A stretch of 64,000 nt of DNA from Shewanella eurypsychrophilus (GCF_007004545.3 NZ_CP045503.2:5644501-5708500); one strand, 5' to 3'; counted from the first letter of the stretch, positions 43,650 through 53,551 are shown. Notes: generated by a model from the sequence alone, not told the origin. Program-made: numbers and translations.

Positions 43650-43901
43650 TTAACCTCCGGTTACTGGTGGGAAGAATGCGACCTCATCACCATCCTGTAT
43701 GGGCGTATCCCAACCACTAATGGTTTGGTTGACGGCGACTAACAGTTTATCTGAAGCTAAAATTTTGCCCCACTTTTCATCTTTAGCAGCCAGTTGAGCA
43801 CGAAGACCTTCTGCTGTCGATGTTGAGGCACTGGCTTCAACGGCGACTGTACTTTCACCTAACAGCTCACGAACCTGAGCGAAAAATAATACATTAATCA
43901 T
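43650..43901 (-). CDS. moaD: Molybdopterin synthase sulfur-carrier subunit
   Basis: An 83-residue ubiquitin-like protein. It ends in the double glycine PPVTGG, whose terminal carboxylate is adenylated by MoeB and converted to a thiocarboxylate. The length and beta-grasp pattern (VLFFAQVREL, DEVAFFPPV) fit MoaD. Confidence 0.97.
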   Translation of the reverse strand: MINVLFFAQVRELLGESTVAVEASASTSTAEGLRAQLAAKDEKWGKILASDKLLVAVNQTISGWDTPIQDGDEVAFFPPVTGG

Positions 43902-43929
43902 CTATCAATACCTTAAAAATTTTAGGTCG

Positions 43930-44406
43930 TTACACCTTAAAATGACCTGACTTGCCACCGCGTTTCTCGAGCAGACGAGTTTGCGAGATCAGCATATCTT
44001 TCTGTACTGCTTTACACATATCGTAAATCGTCAGCGCCGCTACAGAAGCCGCTGTTAACGCTTCCATTTCTACTCCAGTCTTACCCGACAGCTTACATAA
44101 GCTGGTAATACGAACACGATTAAACTCAGGCTGCGCCTCAAGCTCAACTTCAACCTTGGTCAACATCAAAGGGTGACAAAGAGGAATAAGATCTGATGTT
44201 TTCTTAGCAGCTTGAATACCCGCTATACGAGCAGTGGCAAATACATCACCCTTGTGGTGGCTACCACTCATGATCATCTCAAGCGTTGCAGGTGCCATTT
44301 CGATGAAGGACTCAGCTCTTGCTTCTCTCTCTGTTACCGCTTTATCTGTCACATCAACCATATGGGCATTACCATCGGCGTTGATATGGGTAAATTTATT
44401 ACTCAT
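43930..44406 (-). CDS. moaC: Cyclic pyranopterin monophosphate synthase
   Basis: A 158-residue enzyme acting after MoaA in the first step of molybdenum cofactor synthesis, rearranging a GTP-derived intermediate to cPMP. Signatures: KKTSDLIPLCHPL, VRITSLCKLSGKTGVEMEAL, and the catalytic lysine region DMCKAVQKDM. It lies between moaB and moaD. Confidence 0.97.
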   Translation of the reverse strand: MSNKFTHINADGNAHMVDVTDKAVTEREARAESFIEMAPATLEMIMSGSHHKGDVFATARIAGIQAAKKTSDLIPLCHPLMLTKVEVELEAQPEFNRVRITSLCKLSGKTGVEMEALTAASVAALTIYDMCKAVQKDMLISQTRLLEKRGGKSGHFKV

Positions 44407-44482
44407 TGAATTAAACCTTAATCTGTTTTATTTCATCTAGATAAAGCCATAAAAGGCACTATCAAAACATAAATTCTTTTAC

Positions 44483-45004
44483 TCAAACACCCTTTTTAAC
44501 GTGCATCACGAAGTTGCACGGTCTATGTGTGGCGTCTAGTTGTTCTTTAATGATTTTTGTCCATCCGGTGCGACAAGCTCCCGTCGAACCAGGTAGGCAG
44601 AAAATAGCCGTCTGATTGGCAAAGCCACCTAGCGCTCTAGACTGTACCGTAGAGGTGCCTAATTCGGTAAATGTGATATGACGAAATAACTCACCAAAAC
44701 CTTCGATCTCTCGATCAAACAAAGGCTTTACCGCTTCGGGAGTATTATCTCGCACAGTGAAGCCTGTTCCACCAGTAGTCAGTATCACCTGCACTTCATC
44801 AGAAGCAATCCATTGTGATAAAACCGAGCGGATCTCATACTTATCATCTTTAATCAGCTTTCTATCGACAAGTGTATGACCAGCCTCAATCAGATTATCT
44901 TCGAGAAACTGTCCAGAAGTATCACGACTCAGATCCCGTGAATCAGATAAGGTGAGAACAGCGATGTTTAGAGGTATAAACTCATTCGTCGTACAGTGAC
45001 CCAT
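44483..45004 (-). CDS. moaB: MoaB/MogA-family molybdopterin adenylyltransferase
   Basis: A 173-residue MoCF-domain protein. Motifs LTLSDSRDLSRDTSGQ and TTGGTGFTVRDNTPEA define the family, with FCLPGSTGACRTGW near the end. The position in moaABCDE and the length point to MoaB. In E. coli MoaB is dispensable because MogA adenylates molybdopterin; where no mogA exists MoaB takes that role. No mogA was seen in this window. Confidence 0.93.
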   Translation of the reverse strand: MGHCTTNEFIPLNIAVLTLSDSRDLSRDTSGQFLEDNLIEAGHTLVDRKLIKDDKYEIRSVLSQWIASDEVQVILTTGGTGFTVRDNTPEAVKPLFDREIEGFGELFRHITFTELGTSTVQSRALGGFANQTAIFCLPGSTGACRTGWTKIIKEQLDATHRPCNFVMHVKKGV

Positions 45005-45201
45005 AATTATTCTCTGTTTAATGAAAATTCGAAAATTAACTTAGAAATTATACCAATGACCAGACACAAGGTGTTTGCATCAGGTCAAGGAATTAACTAG
45101 GAGTAAGCTATTTTAACGTATTTAGCACTACACCTATGTAGGCCTAATGCTGAATAACGCTAAGTAATATCAGTAGGTTTCTTTTTCCATAGTACTAGCC
45201 A

Positions 45202-46182
45202 CTAGCCTCCTATCGAAGCTAAGTGCTGAGTCACTCCGGTAATACCGTCGTGGAGGAAATGAGTTTCTTTTTTGGTAGCCAGCTGACCGTGTAGTCGCTC
45301 GACTAACTCAGCTCTTTGATTTTCATGCTGGAGTAGGTCTCGGAGATCGACACCATTTTCAGTAAACAAGCATAAATGCAATTTACCGTTAGCAGAAACC
45401 CGTAAGCGATTGCAGCTAGCACAGAAATGTTTGTCATAGGGCATGATCAAACCTATACGTCCTTTGTGATCATCTCGGCTAAAGTTCTGCGCCGGACCAT
45501 CATCGGCTGCAGCCACATCTAGGCTCCAACCATCTTCTACCAACTGTGACTTTATATCGGCCCCAGCAAGATGATGTGCTTTAAAGTAGTCATGACCAAG
45601 ACCTGTCTCCATCAACTCGATAAAACGCAGATCAATAGGAGTGTGTTTTATCCAGTGAAGGAATCTAGGCAGATCTTTATCATTAAGACCCTTGAGCAAT
45701 ACCGCATTAATCTTTACTCGCTCAAAACCCGCTTCAAGCGCAGCATCGATACCACGCATCACCTCATCGAACTTATTCTCACCGGTAATTTGATAAAACA
45801 TGCGCGGATCTAAGCTGTCGACGGACACATTAATGCGTCTTAGTCCAGCGTCATACCATTCTTTAGCATGCTTTTCTAAACGGTAACCGTTCGTTGTCGT
45901 CGCAATAGTATTGATTTTGTCATTATCGGCAATGACACGAATAATATCGGTAAAGTCTTTACGCAACGATGGTTCACCGCCAGTAATGCGGATTTTTTGC
46001 GTGCCGACTTCAGAGAATGCACCCACCAAATTTTCAATTTCGCTAAGCGCGAGAAATTTAGAGCGGCCATCGGGGCGGTAGCCATCAGGGAGGCAATATG
46101 TACATTTGAAATTGCAAACATCAGTAACTGACATTCGCAAATAGTGAAACCTTCGACCAAATTTGTCTTGTAGTTGAGACAT
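45202..46182 (-). CDS. moaA: GTP 3',8-cyclase (radical SAM)
   Basis: About 326 residues. It uses two 4Fe-4S clusters to start cofactor synthesis from GTP. The radical SAM site is CNFKCTYC near residue 24; the second cluster is bound by CASCNRLR and a later cysteine (LHLCLF). The C terminus ends in the double glycine that contacts the active site. The start at 46182 (MSQLQ) is preferred for the AAGG site; an in-frame start lies two codons upstream. A probable Moco riboswitch precedes it. Confidence 0.97.
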   Translation of the reverse strand: MSQLQDKFGRRFHYLRMSVTDVCNFKCTYCLPDGYRPDGRSKFLALSEIENLVGAFSEVGTQKIRITGGEPSLRKDFTDIIRVIADNDKINTIATTTNGYRLEKHAKEWYDAGLRRINVSVDSLDPRMFYQITGENKFDEVMRGIDAALEAGFERVKINAVLLKGLNDKDLPRFLHWIKHTPIDLRFIELMETGLGHDYFKAHHLAGADIKSQLVEDGWSLDVAAADDGPAQNFSRDDHKGRIGLIMPYDKHFCASCNRLRVSANGKLHLCLFTENGVDLRDLLQHENQRAELVERLHGQLATKKETHFLHDGITGVTQHLASIGG

Positions 46183-46195
46183 GATCACCTTTCCA

Positions 46196-46320
46196 AGTAA
46201 GGGGAGGTGTGATTATTTCTTCTCACACCCCGGTGGCGTTATTGCCACGGCTTAGCGTCCTTATCTGTTGACGTAGGACAAAAAGCTCGGAGAACCGTCA
46301 GTGGGTAATTATAGGTGCAT
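46196..46320 (-). promoter_or_regulatory. Probable molybdenum-cofactor (Moco) riboswitch
   Basis: Between the promoter region and the moaA start the minus-strand leader has the block CTCCGAGC, a GTCC...GGAC stem, the hairpin GTGGCAATAACGCCAC, and a stem GGTGTGA / TCACACC that ends just before the moaA ribosome site. These blocks resemble the Moco RNA motif found upstream of moaA in gammaproteobacteria. The last stem could sequester the start. I assign it by pattern only. Confidence 0.6.
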
Positions 46321-46528
46321 TTGTCTTCAATCCCTAGCTTAAAAGATGCATTTATTGACAATGGACAATCAAGCGTTAACTTTCTGTGACACCGCTCACA
46401 CCAACAATCGAACTCAGGTAGACTAGAATCACTGTTTATTCTCTGTGCCATTACATAAATTTAATGTAAGGTGGAGACAACGATTAAAACACCCGTTTAA
46501 CGGGGAAAAGTGACCTAGAGGTGAAGTG

Positions 46529-48178
46529 ATGGAACGCGAATCGATGGAGTTCGATGTCGTCATAGTTGGTGCTGGTCCAGCAGGCTTGGCAACCGCATGT
46601 CGACTCATGCAGATATCCAAAGACAGTGGCAACGAGCTCACTGTTTGTGTTGTAGAGAAAGGCTCCGAAGTTGGGGCGCATATTCTTTCTGGTGCTGTGT
46701 TTGAGCCTAAAGTGCTCGACGAACTGTTCAGTGATTGGAAAGATAAGGGCGCACCACTACACACTCAGGTCACAGCTGACGAAATCTACATGCTAAGTTC
46801 AGCTCAGAATTCTCGTCTAATGCCGAATGCTTTAGTCCCTAAGACTATGCATAACGAAGGTAATTACATTATCAGTGTCGGCAATCTATCACGCTGGTTA
46901 GCCGAGCGCGCCGAAGAGCTTGGCGTCGAAATATTCCCAGGCTTCCCTGCCAGTAACCTGCTATATAATGAAGATAATAGTGTAAAAGGCATCATCATTG
47001 GTGACATGGGCGTAGGCGTAGATGGTCAGCCTAAAGATAGCTATGAACCCGGCATGGAGCTACATGCTAAATACACTATTTTCAGTGAAGGTTGTCGCGG
47101 CCATCTAGGAAAGCAACTGATAGAAAAATACCATTTAGATAATGGCAAAACACCGCAACATTATGGCCTTGGTTTTAAAGAGATCTGGAAAGTCCCCAGT
47201 GAACAGCATCAGCAAGGAAAAGTGGTTCACACTGGCGGCTGGCCATTAACAGAAGGTTCATCTGGCGGAGGCTTCCTTTATCATTTAGAGGATAACCAAG
47301 TCGCTGTTGGTCTGATTATCGATCTCAACTATAAGAATCCGCACCTCAGCCCTTTCGATGAGTTCCAACGTTATAAAACACATCCAACGATTGCCAAGCA
47401 CCTGCAAGGTGGCGAGCGTGTCAGTTATGGCGCCCGAGCTATCACCAAAGGCGGATTAAACTCGCTGCCTAAAATGACTTTCCCTGGCGGGCTCATTATA
47501 GGTTGTAATGCAGGCACATTGAACTTTGCCAAGATTAAAGGCACACATACCGCGATGAAGAGCGGAATTTTGGCAGCAGAAACAATTGCTCTCGCGTTTC
47601 AAGCTGGTGTCGAAGGCGGTAAAGATCTCGACTGTTATAACGAACGTTTCGAAAAGAGTTGGCTACAAGACGAGCTACATAAATCACGTAACTTCGGCCC
47701 CGCAATGCATAAATTCGGCACTTACTTAGGTGGCGCATTTAACTTTATCGATCAAAATTGGTTCGGCGGTAAATTTCCCATCACCTTGCGCGATGAGAAA
47801 CCTGATTATGCGCAAATGGCAGAAGTCGGCGCGTACAATAAAATTGATTACCCTAAGCCAGATGGCAAACTTAGCTTCGACAAACTCTCCTCGGTTTATC
47901 TGTCTAATACTTTCCACGAAGAAGACCAGCTCTGTCACTTGCGTCTCAAAGATGAGCGTATTCCGGTAGATGTCAATTTAGTGAAGTTTGACGAACCGGC
48001 TCAAAGATACTGCCCTGCAGGTGTTTATGAAATTGTCCAAGAGGAAGGTGAAAGTAAATTTGTCATCAATGGCCAGAACTGCATCCATTGTAAGACCTGC
48101 GATATTAAAGACCCAAGTCAGAACATCACTTGGGTCACTCCAGAGGGTGGTGGAGGACCTAACTACCCTAACATGTAG
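46529..48178 (+). CDS. etfD: Electron-transfer flavoprotein-ubiquinone oxidoreductase
   Basis: A 549-residue inner-membrane-associated flavoprotein that passes electrons from ETF to ubiquinone during fatty-acid and amino-acid oxidation. The FAD fold GAGPAGLATACRL opens the protein. The C-terminal 4Fe-4S cluster is bound by CPAGVYE, then CIHCKTCDIKDP. The ATG at 46529 is preceded by GAGGTG; the GTG just before it is less likely. It is divergent from moaA. It ends at a strong terminator. Confidence 0.96.
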   Translation: MERESMEFDVVIVGAGPAGLATACRLMQISKDSGNELTVCVVEKGSEVGAHILSGAVFEPKVLDELFSDWKDKGAPLHTQVTADEIYMLSSAQNSRLMPNALVPKTMHNEGNYIISVGNLSRWLAERAEELGVEIFPGFPASNLLYNEDNSVKGIIIGDMGVGVDGQPKDSYEPGMELHAKYTIFSEGCRGHLGKQLIEKYHLDNGKTPQHYGLGFKEIWKVPSEQHQQGKVVHTGGWPLTEGSSGGGFLYHLEDNQVAVGLIIDLNYKNPHLSPFDEFQRYKTHPTIAKHLQGGERVSYGARAITKGGLNSLPKMTFPGGLIIGCNAGTLNFAKIKGTHTAMKSGILAAETIALAFQAGVEGGKDLDCYNERFEKSWLQDELHKSRNFGPAMHKFGTYLGGAFNFIDQNWFGGKFPITLRDEKPDYAQMAEVGAYNKIDYPKPDGKLSFDKLSSVYLSNTFHEEDQLCHLRLKDERIPVDVNLVKFDEPAQRYCPAGVYEIVQEEGESKFVINGQNCIHCKTCDIKDPSQNITWVTPEGGGGPNYPNM

Positions 48179-48198
48179 ATTTACACGTTAGGCCATAT

Positions 48199-48227
48199 AA
48201 AAACGCGCTGTTAACAGCGCGTTTTTT
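48199..48227 (+). terminator. Terminator of the ETF-QO gene
   Basis: A perfect palindrome ACGCGCTG / CAGCGCGT with a 4-base loop, preceded by A and followed by TTTTTT. The remaining spacer to 48548 shows no gene. Confidence 0.93.
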
Positions 48228-48548
48228 AATAACAAAATTCATAAAAACAGATTGCATATAAGTCAAAAAGTAACCATACTCCCGCCCTCTAATAAAAGCG
48301 TTGTCTAAATATCCAAACGCTTATTTCAATCAGAATCTCAATATCCTACAAAACAAGCTAGACGAGCCGACTTATTGAGGCTGACGTTTAGCACTCCAGG
48401 TCACAATACCATTGAAGCCCATATTTAGAGTCAGCGTCTGGCACTAAGGTAATAACGCTAAAGCAGGAAGCTTTCAGTCAATACCAAGTGCAACAACTCA
48501 GCTGAAATAAATACAGGTCACTTCAAACACAAGCAAGTTGCAAAAAAT

Positions 48549-50459
48549 ATGAAACTAAATATGCTGACGATCAAACAGAAGATATTACTCACGGTTACGC
48601 TTGCCGTTCTGCTATCCACCATACTTGTTGGCGTACTGAGCCAACAAAGTGCTAAACAGGTCATTGAACAACGTATGTTGAACTCTGAGCTACCTAATAT
48701 GCTACTGCAGATCCGCAACAAGGTTGAACTAGATATCGCAACCTTAATGAATGCCGCAGAGCAACTTGCCAATAGCCCTATGCTTACCGAGTGGCTTGAA
48801 AACGGGCGCCCGGCCGACCAAGAACCTCTTGTGGTGAGTCAATTAGACAAAATCACTCGGCAGTATGATCTCGTGCAGGCCTCCTTCGCAGACAAAGATA
48901 CAGCCGCTTATTACACCCAAGATGGATTTTTAAAAGAGTTAACCCCCAGCCAGGATGCTTGGTTCTTTGATTATAAAAACAGTGGCCAAGAGCGCATGCT
49001 CAATGTATTCACTGAAGCTAATGGTGAAGTAAAACTCTTTATCAACTACCAGCAACCCTATGGCCGTGGATTAGTCGGGCTAGCAAAATCTTTAAATGAC
49101 ATGGTTAGCCTACTGAGTTCTTTCAAGATAGAACAGACTGGTTTTGTCTATCTTGTCGATGCTCAAGGTGAAGTAAAGCTACATCAAGATACTCGAAGTA
49201 TTGGTAATAACCTCAATAGCATTTACCAGAACCAGGCCAATAATTTACTTAATCGCAGTGAGTTTAGCCTGACAAAAATAGAGCTTAACGACAAAACCAT
49301 GCTAGTGGCCAGTAGTTACATTCCCTCTATGGACTGGTATCTCATCGCTCAAGTTCCCCAGAGTGAAGTTTTTGCCATGTTAGAAGAGTCTGCTTACCAG
49401 ATTCTAATTTGGGGTCTAGTCATCGCGGTAGTACTGATCTTTCTTGCTGTATTTGTCGCTAGCTCTATCAGCCAACCCATCTCCAAAGTTGCTAGCATGC
49501 TGCACAGTATCGCAGAAGGTGAAGGCGATCTGCGCCAACGCTTACCCGTTCAAGGTAATGACGAGTTAGCTAAGCTAGCCATCGGCTTCAATAGCTTCAT
49601 TAGTAAGATCCAGGCATCGATAATAGAAGTCACAGAAACTAGCGAACAACTAAGCCTATCAGCTAAAGATGTGGCCAATCAGGCACAGCAAACCTTATCC
49701 GATAGCCAGTTACAGAAAGATCAGACCATGATGGTCGTGACAGCCATCAATGAGATGGGAGCAACTGTCAACGAGATCGCAGGCAATGCAGCTCAGGCCG
49801 CAGATACCGCAAAAAATGCCGATACGGAATCCAATTCAGGACAAGTTGTTGTCATGCGTGCCCGCGATACGATCAACCAGTTATCGGATGATGTTGAGCA
49901 AGTTGGCGAGGTCATTGAGTCATTAGCGACTCACACTAAATCGATTGGCGGTATTTTAGATGTGATCCGTGCAGTCTCCGAGCAGACAAACCTTCTCGCA
50001 CTCAACGCCGCCATCGAGGCCGCACGAGCAGGTGAAGCTGGACGTGGATTTGCCGTTGTCGCCGATGAAGTTCGTAACCTTGCATCACGAACGGCTGAGT
50101 CTACCAACGAAGTACAGATCATGATCGATAAGTTGCAATCAGAGGCTAGTAGAGCAGTGGATGCCATGACACAGAGTCGTTCTCGCTCAATTGAAGGTGT
50201 AGCGGCGGTCGATGAGGCAAGTCAGTCTTTATCTGGGATCAGTGAACAAATTGGTCAAATCACTGACATGAATATTCAGGTTGCAGCAGCCACTGAAGAG
50301 CAATCAACCGTAGTAGAAGATATTAACCGTAATGTCATCGAGATAAATGATATCACTCAGAGAACTGCAGACACGGCCCATGCGGCAGCTAATGCAAGTG
50401 AATCTCTCAATCAACTCGCGAGTCGTCTCGATACGTTAGTGGCAGGCTTTAAGGTGTAG
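48549..50459 (+). CDS. Methyl-accepting chemotaxis protein with dCache sensor
   Basis: A 636-residue chemoreceptor. A first helix (about residues 9-30) and a second (about 282-302) enclose a large periplasmic dCache-type sensor (FVYLVDAQGEVKLHQDTR is typical). A HAMP linker follows, then the long cytoplasmic coiled-coil hairpin with the tip EQTNLLALNAAIEAARAGE seen near residue 480, and GRGFAVVADEVRNLA, which binds CheW and CheA. It signals to the flagellar motor. The ligand is unknown. There is no CheR-binding pentapeptide at the end. A CTAG repeat begins 7 bases after the stop. Confidence 0.95.
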   Translation: MKLNMLTIKQKILLTVTLAVLLSTILVGVLSQQSAKQVIEQRMLNSELPNMLLQIRNKVELDIATLMNAAEQLANSPMLTEWLENGRPADQEPLVVSQLDKITRQYDLVQASFADKDTAAYYTQDGFLKELTPSQDAWFFDYKNSGQERMLNVFTEANGEVKLFINYQQPYGRGLVGLAKSLNDMVSLLSSFKIEQTGFVYLVDAQGEVKLHQDTRSIGNNLNSIYQNQANNLLNRSEFSLTKIELNDKTMLVASSYIPSMDWYLIAQVPQSEVFAMLEESAYQILIWGLVIAVVLIFLAVFVASSISQPISKVASMLHSIAEGEGDLRQRLPVQGNDELAKLAIGFNSFISKIQASIIEVTETSEQLSLSAKDVANQAQQTLSDSQLQKDQTMMVVTAINEMGATVNEIAGNAAQAADTAKNADTESNSGQVVVMRARDTINQLSDDVEQVGEVIESLATHTKSIGGILDVIRAVSEQTNLLALNAAIEAARAGEAGRGFAVVADEVRNLASRTAESTNEVQIMIDKLQSEASRAVDAMTQSRSRSIEGVAAVDEASQSLSGISEQIGQITDMNIQVAAATEEQSTVVEDINRNVIEINDITQRTADTAHAAANASESLNQLASRLDTLVAGFKV

Positions 50460-50465
50460 TAAATA

Positions 50466-50518
50466 TAAGTTCCTAGGTTCTAGGTCCTAGGTTCTAGGTC
50501 TTAGGACCTAGGAACTTA
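50466..50518. repeat. CTAG heptamer repeat forming a 13-bp-arm hairpin
   Basis: Six heptamers of the type YCTAGGT (CCTAGGT and TCTAGGT alternate, the last two degenerate) are bounded by TAAGTTCCTAGGT (50466-50478) and its exact complement ending at 50518. The element thus combines the tandem and hairpin forms of this repeat family. It sits directly after the chemoreceptor stop codon. Confidence 0.88.
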
Positions 50519-50544
50519 AATAACGATTTAATTGTTAGCTTTTT

Positions 50545-50934
50545 TTAGTTACGAGGCTTCAAGAACTTTATTGATAATGGATACTTATAACAGACGCCTT
50601 CACTGGCTTTCATCGCCGCTATGATGGTCAATACAATATCTACAACAGCCAATAATCCAATCAATATAAATCCTATACCGACAAACATAAGTACAAAGCT
50701 GATCATCACCCAGATGAACATGCTGATCTTAAAGTTCAGACAGTTTCGACCACACTCATCGACAAATGGAAGTTCATCTCGCTTCATCAGCCAAACAATC
50801 AATGGACCGAGTATGCTGCCAAATGGGATCAAATAACCGGCGAAGCTGGCAACATGCACCGCTATGCCCATATTTTTCTCGTCCTGACTCAATCCCTGTA
50901 CTTCTTGTATCTGCTCTTCAGTTTGCTCTGTCAC
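50545..50934 (-). CDS. DUF4870-family membrane protein
   Basis: About 129 residues with three membrane helices. The DUF4870 pattern is clear: MGIAVHVASFAGYLIPFGSI, GPLIVWLMKRDELPFVDECGRNCLNF and a C-terminal helix pair ending YKYPLSIKFL. Function is unknown. The GTG start at 50934 has AAGGAG just upstream; the frame extends 11 codons beyond. It is separate from the neighbouring leftward MOSC gene. Confidence 0.85.
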   Translation of the reverse strand: MTEQTEEQIQEVQGLSQDEKNMGIAVHVASFAGYLIPFGSILGPLIVWLMKRDELPFVDECGRNCLNFKISMFIWVMISFVLMFVGIGFILIGLLAVVDIVLTIIAAMKASEGVCYKYPLSIKFLKPRN

Positions 50935-50958
50935 GCTATTCTCTCCTTGAAACGATTC

Positions 50959-50985
50959 TAATACCAATCGGCATAAGCCTAAGAT
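50959..50985. repeat. Dispersed palindromic repeat (TAATACCAATCGGCATA)
   Basis: This stretch closely matches 53375-53398: both read TAATACCAATCGG, then C or T, then ATAAGC. The core TACCRATCGGTA is palindromic and recurs near 56536. It is an intergenic repeat of unknown function. Confidence 0.65.
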
Positions 50986-51016
50986 TTAACTCTAATTTAT
51001 AGCATAACTAGACTCA

Positions 51017-51709
51017 CTATGCTGGACCGATGAGGCGCATCTGCCAATCTTCAATTTTTTGCTGCTGTAATCGCCTTTGCAAGCTGCCCACCCAGGAAGT
51101 GGCCAAGCCTTCACATGAAGCGAGACGATCGTAACTCTGCGCATCATATTCGGTAGAAAAGTAGATCGACATTGCATCCCTAACACTGATATCCGTATGG
51201 CGCTTCTTAAGGTATACACTGGCATCTTGAGTGATCACACCTGGCTGTAATACGCGATAGAACCAACCACATAAGCCACTGGTTTGCATTGCAAGTGCAA
51301 ACTCTTTATGACCAAACTGGCCATTTAACTTGAAGCAAGGGGATCTCGGCTGGGTGACCTGTAGTTCTACGTCACCGATGCAGATGATGTCACCGATATT
51401 GACCTGAGTTTCATCCAGCCCTACAGTGCTGATATTCTCACCCATGGCCGGCGCATCTTTAAAGCCATTCATCATATCCCAACGACGATACTGACCATAA
51501 TGCTCTCGAGGGAAGTGATGCAGCACTCTATCTAAGCCGCCGTGATGCTTAGGATCAGCCTGACGATCTCCGATAACACTCTCTACTGTAACTTGTAATG
51601 AGGTCGAAGATTGCTTGTGAGATATTCCACTGATAATACCTGTAGTTTCGCTAAGCTCTTCTCCCAGATATAGACCCGACAAACGCTTAACCAGTAACTG
51701 TTCCGACAT
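51017..51709 (-). CDS. MOSC-domain protein (YiiM-like)
   Basis: A 230-residue protein with a MOSC domain. KHHGGLDRVLHHFPREHY contains the usual cores HHGG and the nearby residues; the conserved cysteine lies in QPRSPCFKLNGQFG. MOSC domains bind molybdenum cofactor or carry out cofactor-dependent reduction. YiiM-type proteins reduce N-hydroxylated bases in E. coli, but the role here is not shown. Given the moa, moe and mod genes nearby in the window, it is another molybdenum-linked protein. Confidence 0.88.
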   Translation of the reverse strand: MSEQLLVKRLSGLYLGEELSETTGIISGISHKQSSTSLQVTVESVIGDRQADPKHHGGLDRVLHHFPREHYGQYRRWDMMNGFKDAPAMGENISTVGLDETQVNIGDIICIGDVELQVTQPRSPCFKLNGQFGHKEFALAMQTSGLCGWFYRVLQPGVITQDASVYLKKRHTDISVRDAMSIYFSTEYDAQSYDRLASCEGLATSWVGSLQRRLQQQKIEDWQMRLIGPA

Positions 51710-51766
51710 CTAGCTATTCCTTAAGTCACGTTCAAATAACAACTTGCTTCATGTTAACTTGCATGA

Positions 51767-53230
51767 TTAATGAGACAGAACCACTTGATCTCGCCCGCTA
51801 TCTTTCGCTTGATAAAGCGCGACATCGACACGATTAATTAGCTCGGTAGGCTTTTCATTTGCCTTGTACTCTGCAACACCACAGCTGACAGTGACACTGA
51901 TCTCATGCTCATTCACTCGTATCTTACGCTCAGCGATGGCCTTGCGGATCCGCTCAGCAATATCGGCGGCATGGCTCAAGTCAATCTCAGGGAGCAACAA
52001 GACAAACTCTTCTCCCCCCCAACGACAGACAATATCTTGATCTCTAAGTTGATTCCTGAGAATGTTGGCGATTGTTTTAATAACCAGATCACCAATGTTA
52101 TGGCCATAGCAATCATTGACGCGCTTAAAATAATCAATGTCGAGCAAGATCACCGACACCATAGATTGGTCAGCTTTCGCCTTATCGATGGCCTGATAGA
52201 AATACTCCTCGAACACTTGCCTGTTAGCTGCTCCTGTTAACTTGTCCGTTGAGGCCATCTGCTCAATCTTTCTTTGATAACGACCTAATGTCATATTGGC
52301 GATGAATAAAATAGCTAAAGTCACTAATAAGCTAAGGACTAAGTTGCCCCAAAATGTCGCTAACAGCTTTTTTTCAGCCTCTACTTCTTCTTGTTCAACC
52401 ATGAGATACCACTTAAATTCAGAGACGAGGCGGCTGTTCAAGTAAACTGTTTTACCGTCTCTGAGATAAGTCAGAGACGCACTTGGGCTAGTCAAGATAC
52501 GAGTCGCAAACTTATCTAGACCCGGACTAGTTTGCAAAGAGGCGGCACCATTATACTTATCCCCATTAAGGGTCACTCTGCCCTCCCTATCGACGAAAAA
52601 AACATGCCGGTTATATCTTTTCTGGTACAGCTCAATCAGTTTTTTTACTTTCTCAACAGCAAGGCCTACGCCAGTCACACCAATAAAATTACCTTCAAAA
52701 TCAAATACCTTATAGTTAACATAGACAACTGTTCGACTTTTATTGGCAGAATCGAGATCTATGTTAATTTCATAGTTTTCTGACTTTGGTAAAGAACGGA
52801 CTCGAAAATACCAGGCATCTTCTGGCTCAGTGTCTTCGATAGTTTTTAGAATGCCACTAGAATGGTAATAATTACGACTTTTTTCCGAAATAAAAAAGCT
52901 AGTTACTGTATCGTATTTATTCTGTATCTCTCTTAAATAACGGATCAGTTTGCTGGGGTCTTGCTCATCATTTATGGTCCAGTCTCGTACAAAGGTGTCC
53001 TGCGCCATCAGTGAAGAAATAAAGATAGGCTGAAGCAGATCTTGTTGAATTTCAGAATAGATATTGTCACTTGTCAGCGGTAACGTATTCAGCTCAATTT
53101 GCTCAGTCAAAGATTCATGAGCTACTCGGTAACTAATACTGCTGGTTATTAAAAAAGCCGTTAAGAGCAGAATAGATAATGCCCATATAAATTTTTTCTT
53201 ATCATTCCAAACTGTATTACCCATATACAT
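51767..53230 (-). CDS. Membrane diguanylate cyclase with dCache sensor
   Basis: A protein of about 487 residues with two membrane helices enclosing a dCache-type periplasmic sensor, then a GGDEF domain. The signature is GGEEF in CRWGGEEFVLLLPE. RDQD five residues earlier fits the inhibitory I-site RxxD, so product feedback is likely. It should make cyclic-di-GMP from GTP. The start at 53230 is uncertain: ATGs lie at 53230 and 53224, and a TTG at 53266. Confidence 0.92.
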   Translation of the reverse strand: MYMGNTVWNDKKKFIWALSILLLTAFLITSSISYRVAHESLTEQIELNTLPLTSDNIYSEIQQDLLQPIFISSLMAQDTFVRDWTINDEQDPSKLIRYLREIQNKYDTVTSFFISEKSRNYYHSSGILKTIEDTEPEDAWYFRVRSLPKSENYEINIDLDSANKSRTVVYVNYKVFDFEGNFIGVTGVGLAVEKVKKLIELYQKRYNRHVFFVDREGRVTLNGDKYNGAASLQTSPGLDKFATRILTSPSASLTYLRDGKTVYLNSRLVSEFKWYLMVEQEEVEAEKKLLATFWGNLVLSLLVTLAILFIANMTLGRYQRKIEQMASTDKLTGAANRQVFEEYFYQAIDKAKADQSMVSVILLDIDYFKRVNDCYGHNIGDLVIKTIANILRNQLRDQDIVCRWGGEEFVLLLPEIDLSHAADIAERIRKAIAERKIRVNEHEISVTVSCGVAEYKANEKPTELINRVDVALYQAKDSGRDQVVLSH

Positions 53231-53401
53231 ACATCCAGCAGTGATCCATCGAGGATAAACAAACAAAACTGTAACAAGCTGCTAAATATTAACCCGAAAG
53301 CCAGCTTTATGGCAGCAAATAAAACCAGAAGAGTAAGAATTGAGAATTCGAGGTCTGTAAAAACAAGTTAATGATAATACCAATCGGTATAAGCTTAATT
53401 G

Positions 53402-53429
53402 AAAAAAATGCCCTGCTGGGGAACAGGGC
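53402..53429 (-). terminator. Terminator of the PfkB-family gene (leftward)
   Basis: Read on the minus strand, GCCCTG and CAGGGC form a stem with an 8-base loop followed by ATTTTTTT. It lies about 180 bases after the PfkB gene stop. Confidence 0.78.
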
Positions 53430-53551
53430 AAAGAACATGATAAAAACATATAAAAGACGTGCAGGAAGTTTCGAGCTGAGTCTATGGAGTTAGGATAAGC
53501 CGGATAAGTTACAGGTTCATGGCGTAATAATGAGAGATTTATGACAAGACT

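Noticed and set aside
46239..46451. 70-residue leftward open frame upstream of moaA
   Set aside because: It lies across the proposed riboswitch leader and resembles no protein; treated as leader RNA.
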